Of a stretch of DNA of 64,000 nucleotides, positions 60,479 through 64,000 are shown one piece after another. The first letter of the stretch is position 1. The number at the start of each line of letters is the position of its first letter. The DNA comes from Bacillota bacterium (GTDB taxonomy: Bacteria; Bacillota; Clostridia; Christensenellales; SZUA-584). Location of the stretch: assembly GCA_023428025.1 (NCBI GenBank), contig JAEYZN010000007.1, forward strand, positions 1-64,000, given 5' to 3'. The position numbers and the translations under genes were made by a program. Under the pieces are notes generated by a model. The model saw only the letters and a list, made by a program, of their open reading frames with translations. It searched no databases and was not told the origin of the DNA.

Positions 60479-62031
60479 ATCTTGATATCCAGACCGCCCG
60501 TATTGGCAGCCTGCCCCTGCGTCAGCGCTTCCTCCGCGTTGAGCACCGTCGTTCTCGTGCTCAGTTCCCGTACGCTCACCTGGCTGAGGCGGTATCCCGT
60601 CTGTGCGATCAACGGCTCCAGTTCCGCCGCGCCTTCCGCAAACGCGTCGCTCAGCTCCGCCTGCTCCAGCGCGAATTCCAGTGTCACACTGCGCCCGGCG
60701 GCTCTTATCATCGCCTCCACACGGCCCATATGCTGTGTGTCGAGGCCCAACAGCACCGCATAGGTTTCAGGCTCCGTTTCCTTCTTCCTGCGCCGCTGCC
60801 GGTAGACGAACAATTCCGCCGTGCCTGGTTCGTTGTTCTTCCCCATGAGCGGGATATGGTAACAGTCGAACCGCTTCACTTCCGACATCAGCGTCATTTG
60901 CCTGTCCAGGCTTTCCGCTTTATGCGCCAAAGTGTTTCTGTCAATATTATCGGGCGTTTGCATGGAAAGCTTTAGTTCTTTAATCTGCTCCGGCAGCTCT
61001 TCCACAGCCCTTTTGAGTTGCGCGGGCAATGTTTCCTTATCCTTCAGGTCCACAAAAAAAGTCAGAAGCTGGCGCAGCAGCGCAGTCGGCTCCTGTTTGT
61101 TTTCGGACTGCCCGGCCACTGTCCCCGGCTTCATTATCTCAGTATCAGTCTGTCCCGGTTGCTGCGTCATGCCCTCCGCTGCAGTCTTGGCGGATGTTTG
61201 CGTTTCCGCCTGCGTGGCAGCCGCGCCGGGTGTCAGGGCTGCTTCGGGGATATCCTGAGCCGCCGTCCCGGTCAGCCCGGTATTCTGCGGTGCTGCGCCG
61301 CCCGCCTGAGGCAACGGGACCTGATTAGGCGTCGGCACTGCCTGAGGTTTCGATTCAGGCGTCATATTATTTAATACGGGTTCTGAAATCACCGCTGTGC
61401 CCGCAGCTTCCTGTCCTGTTGATGGCGGTGCTGTTTCTATCACCATGGCCCGGGCAACCGGCTCAAAGGCAGTGGGCCGCGCCGCGGCAGCCGCTGTGTT
61501 CTCAGCAACTGTTTTGGCGGATGCCGCCTCACCCTGCATCTGGGTCAGCACCTGGGCGATGCGCTGCTCGCCCCTGGCCAGCCGCGCCAATGTTTCAATG
61601 TTTTCGGGCGTATCCGCGATGCCGTTCCGGGCCAGAAATTCCGCAATTTTGGGGTCAAGCCCTGCGTTCTTTTTCATCATGGTCATCGCATTGTGCAGCA
61701 CCTGCGCGCGCATATTCTGGGCGGCTGCGCCCGCTGAAGCGCCAGCCTCACTGTTTCCCGGCTGTACGTTCTGGCGGGATACCTCCAGCAGGCGAAGCAC
61801 ATAACGCCCGCCGCTCGCTTCGTCCACCACCGTCTCCACATAATCGCCTGCCGCCAGCCCCAGGTCAGCCAGCAGCCTTGCTGTCAGCAGCGCTCCCTGC
61901 GCGGTCCTGAGCAGCGCTGTTTCCCCCCTGACTTCCAGCACCTCAGACGTAAAGAAGTCGCCCTGTTTCAACAACTGCTGCTGCATTTTTTCGGGTATAT
62001 TCTTAACCGGTTGCGCGTATTCGATCTTCAT
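60475..62031 (-). CDS. FliK-like protein paired with FhlB
   Basis: This 518-residue protein has a folded N-terminal part (QGDFFTSEVLEVRGETALLRTAQG), a long Ala/Gln/Pro/Thr-rich middle (about residues 130-310) and a C-terminal Flg_hook-like domain (MGRVEAMIRAAGRSVTLEFALEQAELSDAFAEGAAELEPLIAQTGYRLSQVSV). This resembles the second FliK-like protein found with fhlB in Clostridia. ATG 62031 follows GGGAG at 7 bases. The upstream promoter looks like sigma-28. Confidence 0.8.
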   Translation of the reverse strand: MKIEYAQPVKNIPEKMQQQLLKQGDFFTSEVLEVRGETALLRTAQGALLTARLLADLGLAAGDYVETVVDEASGGRYVLRLLEVSRQNVQPGNSEAGASAGAAAQNMRAQVLHNAMTMMKKNAGLDPKIAEFLARNGIADTPENIETLARLARGEQRIAQVLTQMQGEAASAKTVAENTAAAAARPTAFEPVARAMVIETAPPSTGQEAAGTAVISEPVLNNMTPESKPQAVPTPNQVPLPQAGGAAPQNTGLTGTAAQDIPEAALTPGAAATQAETQTSAKTAAEGMTQQPGQTDTEIMKPGTVAGQSENKQEPTALLRQLLTFFVDLKDKETLPAQLKRAVEELPEQIKELKLSMQTPDNIDRNTLAHKAESLDRQMTLMSEVKRFDCYHIPLMGKNNEPGTAELFVYRQRRRKKETEPETYAVLLGLDTQHMGRVEAMIRAAGRSVTLEFALEQAELSDAFAEGAAELEPLIAQTGYRLSQVSVRELSTRTTVLNAEEALTQGQAANTGGLDIKI

Positions 62032-62097
62032 CACATAACTCCCAGCCGCGGCGTCAAGCCTTGTTATTTACATTTGGTGCCACAATCTCTAAAATAT

Positions 62098-62123
62098 TTA
62101 TCGGTTTTTTATGAAAATGTTAA
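62098..62123 (-). promoter_or_regulatory. Sigma-28-like promoter of the fliK-like/fhlB genes
   Basis: On the minus strand TTAA, 14 bases, ACCGATAA. The -10 matches the consensus at seven of eight positions and the -35 is one base off TAAA. The TTAA lies within the -35 region of the divergent cheY promoter. Confidence 0.5.
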
Positions 62124-62146
62124 TAGTCTTAAAAAAAATACGATAT
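62120..62146 (+). promoter_or_regulatory. Sigma-28-like promoter of cheY
   Basis: TTAA, 15 bases, TACGATAT (or TAAT with 14 bases). The -10 is identical to the one read for flhO. The cheY start lies about 120 bases beyond the expected transcript start. Confidence 0.5.
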
Positions 62147-62273
62147 AAACTTTAGAATCACCGGATAAGTCCGGCGCCGCCATATCCGAACACCTTGTTT
62201 GGATTTGAGCGCCTTTTTACGTCACCGGTGACAGCCGGAAGCGATATGAACAAGCTCATCAGGAGGTTGGAAA

Positions 62274-62630
62274 ATGAAAAGAGTGTTGATCGTGGATGAT
62301 GCGGCATTTATGCGTGTGTCCATCAAGAACATGCTCAGCAAAAACGGCTATGAAGTGGTGGGAGAGGCGGAAAACGGCAAAGTGGCTCTCCAGAGGTATC
62401 AGGAGCTTGATCCGGATATCGTCACCATGGACATCACAATGCCTGAAATGGACGGGCTGGAGAGCTTGAAGGCGATCCTCGCCCTCCAGCCCGGCGCGCA
62501 TGTCGTCATGATTTCGGCCATGGGTCAGGAAAGCATGGTGCGCGAGGCTGTGCTGTCCGGCGCGAAAGGCTTCATCGTCAAGCCGTTCAAGGAGGACATT
62601 TTGATATCCGCGCTGTCCAGTCTTCCGTAA
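62274..62630 (+). CDS. cheY: Chemotaxis response regulator CheY
   Basis: This single-domain receiver of 118 residues is expected to bind FliM and FliY when phosphorylated. Key residues are intact: D8 and D9 (acid pocket), D53 (phosphorylation site, VTMDITMPEMDG), S81 (VMISAMG) and K103 (FIVKPF). AGGAGG lies 7 bases before the ATG. It stands alone at the edge of the cluster, whereas in Bacillus cheY lies inside the operon between fliY and fliO (fliZ). Confidence 0.93.
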   Translation: MKRVLIVDDAAFMRVSIKNMLSKNGYEVVGEAENGKVALQRYQELDPDIVTMDITMPEMDGLESLKAILALQPGAHVVMISAMGQESMVREAVLSGAKGFIVKPFKEDILISALSSLP

Positions 62631-62654
62631 GCTTTATCTTTTAATCAGAAGCCC

Positions 62655-62820
62655 ATGATGGTGCTCGATGCAGGGCATGGTTTGGCCTGCACGAAGGAGT
62701 ATGCTGAAAACCGCATGAAAACCTTCAAGGCTGGGAAGTCAGGAAGTTTTTGTGCTTCGGTTAAACGGATGGCAATAAGGGATACAAAGCCGCTGCTGCA
62801 CACCGACGATCAGCGGCCAT
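62655..62820 (+). other. Structured stretch downstream of cheY (possible RNA or 3' UTR)
   Basis: Three helices can be drawn: TGCAGG/CCTGCA (62669-62691), GAAGG/CCTTC enclosing ATGC/GCAT (62693-62726), and GCCGCTG/CAGCGGC (62789-62817). A 55-codon frame (62655-62822, start ATGATGGTGCTC) covers the same bases but lacks a ribosome binding site and a recognisable product. I cannot assign an RNA family. Confidence 0.3.
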
Positions 62821-63130
62821 AAGACGGCGCTATGCCGTCTTCTTTATATTTAACCGCGGTGCCCGCCCCCTGCATGATCGAACTGGACGTATACCGCACA
62901 CATATGATCGCATGCGCCCCCAGCACCTGAGCTTGCCGGGTCATGCGCTGCGTCGCAACCTCGCGGGATTCCTCCATCATCTCGGCGTAGGCTTTCAGCT
63001 CTCCGCCCACAATCGTCTTGAAACCGGCCGTCATATCCTTGCCGATATGCTTGCTCTGTACCATGGAGCCGCGCGCCAGCCCCAGCGTTTCAAACGGTCT
63101 GCCGGGGTCCTCGATCGTCATGATGATCAT
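62810..63130 (-). CDS. YbjQ family protein (UPF0145, putative heavy-metal-binding domain)
   Basis: This 106-residue protein has family-typical stretches: GLARGSMVQSKHIGKDMTAGFKTIVGGELKAYAEMMEESREVATQRM and AQVLGAHAIICVRYTSSSI. It forms pentameric beta/alpha assemblies in structures of relatives; the function is unknown. GGAGG lies 8 bases before the ATG. It converges on cheY. Confidence 0.92.
   Translation of the reverse strand: MIIMTIEDPGRPFETLGLARGSMVQSKHIGKDMTAGFKTIVGGELKAYAEMMEESREVATQRMTRQAQVLGAHAIICVRYTSSSIMQGAGTAVKYKEDGIAPSYGR
62822..62852 (+). terminator. Terminator of the cheY transcript inside the ybjQ-like 3' end
   Basis: AGACGGC pairs with GCCGTCT around GCTAT, followed by TCTTTATATTT on the plus strand. 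The same bases encode the last residues of the convergent YbjQ-like protein. Confidence 0.65.
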
Positions 63131-63208
63131 CGTTAACCCCTCCTGCGGTTATCATTTTCTGTAAATATTATATCATTTGCGGAAGCCTTCAGGTAACCAA
63201 AGAAGGAG

Positions 63209-64000
63209 CTATAGCGGCACCGGCTCTCCCGCTGACAGATAGTAGACCCACTTCTGCGCCACAGGCCTCTTGGTGATATCCGTGAGCGCCCGCGCATACA
63301 GGTCCAGCTGTATCTCATATTTCTTCGCCGCTTCCGGCGCGTCCTGCGGCGTCACGCGGTCCGTCTTGTAGTCCACGATCACCCATTTCCCATCTTCAAG
63401 GAAGCACATGTCGATGATGCCCTGCACGATCACCGGCTCATCCGATTCCGACAGGCTGAGTTCCTGCGCACTTAAGTTCAGGCAGAACGGCTGCTCAAAC
63501 AGGCAGCGGGCGGAATGCCGCGCGCGCGACGCAAGATCGCTATGCAAAAAGCGGGCGACGGCCTGCGCGTCCACATGCTGCGCCATCCCTGCGTCGATCA
63601 CGCCGTCCGCCGCCAGCCGCCGCACCTCATCCGCCACGCCGTCCGCGTCCCTCCGGCCGAGGCCGATCACCTCCAGCACGCGGTGCGTCAGCGTACCGCG
63701 TGCCGCCGCCGTGATGCCGTCCTGCTCGGACGGATGCCACTGCGGGCTCACCACCGGCGCCTCCTCGCGCCGTTTCAGCGCCGATACGCTCACCTTGGAA
63801 GGCACGCCGATATCGCCGCTGTGCGCGTATCGTTCGAACACCGGCGCAGGCTCCGAAGCCGCCGCCGCGTCCAGCAAAGCGCTCAATCGCGCCGCGCTGT
63901 TCTCCGACGACGCGCACCCTTCGCCGCACGGCAGTATGCGCACCGCATCCTCAAAGCGCTCTCCCCTGTCCGCACACGCCATGCGCACCGCAGGCATCAG
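63209..64000 (-). CDS. addA: Helicase-nuclease AddA, C-terminal nuclease domain (partial)
   Basis: This is the C-terminal end of the AddA subunit of the AddAB helicase-nuclease, which processes double-strand breaks. The PD-(D/E)XK nuclease motif is clear: VQGIIDMCFLEDGKWVIVDYKTDR, followed by YEIQLDLYARALTDITKRPV. The upstream part contains the helical region before the nuclease (ITAAARGTLTHRVLEVIGL, with the motif histidine). The UvrD-type helicase domains lie outside the window. Confidence 0.88.
   Translation of the reverse strand: MMPAVRMACADRGERFEDAVRILPCGEGCASSENSAARLSALLDAAAASEPAPVFERYAHSGDIGVPSKVSVSALKRREEAPVVSPQWHPSEQDGITAAARGTLTHRVLEVIGLGRRDADGVADEVRRLAADGVIDAGMAQHVDAQAVARFLHSDLASRARHSARCLFEQPFCLNLSAQELSLSESDEPVIVQGIIDMCFLEDGKWVIVDYKTDRVTPQDAPEAAKKYEIQLDLYARALTDITKRPVAQKWVYYLSAGEPVPL

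Noticed and set aside
62147..62273. A c-di-GMP (GEMM) riboswitch before cheY
   Set aside because: The conserved GEMM core and receptor-tetraloop elements are not present by eye.
62655..62822. A 55-codon frame starting with a VLDAGHG-like string, as in amidases
   Set aside because: No ribosome binding site, no further amidase motifs and very short. Chance resemblance is more likely.

Overview
The window comes from a spore-forming, flagellated, GC-rich member of the Clostridia/Bacillota. The evidence is an alpha/beta small acid-soluble spore protein, Rex, RadA, a CsrA-FliW pair, a complete Gram-positive flagellar gene set without P- or L-ring genes (no flgH or flgI), FliY in place of a simple FliN, and AGGAGG-type ribosome binding sites throughout. 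No tRNA, rRNA, insertion sequence, integrase or CRISPR array was seen. I cannot place the genus.

Layout. 1-22 kb is a mixed housekeeping region: the tail of a polar amino-acid ABC ATPase; a MacA/MacB-type tripartite ABC exporter; radA; a degenerate VCBS/EF-hand-like protein with an apparent sigma-28 promoter; an Hsp20 chaperone; an Lrp regulator with an aminotransferase; rex with a YjbQ-family gene; two tandem VanW-family envelope proteins; a zinc-ribbon protein; two small membrane proteins with proline-rich tails; a four-domain CoA-disulfide-reductase/rhodanese/TusA/DsrE protein with a mini-ferredoxin; a SleB-type cell-wall hydrolase; an iron alcohol dehydrogenase; and a SASP.

22-62.6 kb is one very large flagellar region. 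From the right it contains fliK-like/fhlB, fliD-fliS-fliT-yaaR, then lytic transglycosylase-flgB-flgC-fliE-fliO-fliP-fliQ-fliR-flhB-flhA-flhF-flhG-pilZ-fliA-swrB-like, then flhO-flhP-yvyF-flgM-flgN-flgK-flgL-fliW-csrA, a secreted 14-repeat RCC1 protein, the flagellin gene (opposite strand), and fliF-fliG-fliH-fliI-fliJ-motE-fliK-flgD-flgE-flbD-motA-motB-fliL-fliM-fliY. A lone cheY lies at the right edge. Other chemotaxis genes are absent. The last 1.2 kb holds a YbjQ-family gene and the nuclease end of addA.

How it works together. FliA (sigma-28) and FlgM are encoded here. Sigma-28-like promoters (TAAA, 14-16 nt, then nCCGATAA or nACGATAT) can be read upstream of flagellin, flhO, cheY, the fliK-like gene and the distant VCBS-like gene. 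The flagellin leader carries GGA motifs placed like CsrA sites, which fits post-transcriptional control by the CsrA-FliW switch encoded about 2.5 kb away. The most unusual items are the sigma-28-driven VCBS-like gene, the double-propeller RCC1 protein inside the flagellar locus, the divergent sigma-28 promoters that appear to share a -35 element, a structured region downstream of cheY, a lipobox in FliP, and the reversed-domain SleB-type hydrolase with a vegetative promoter.
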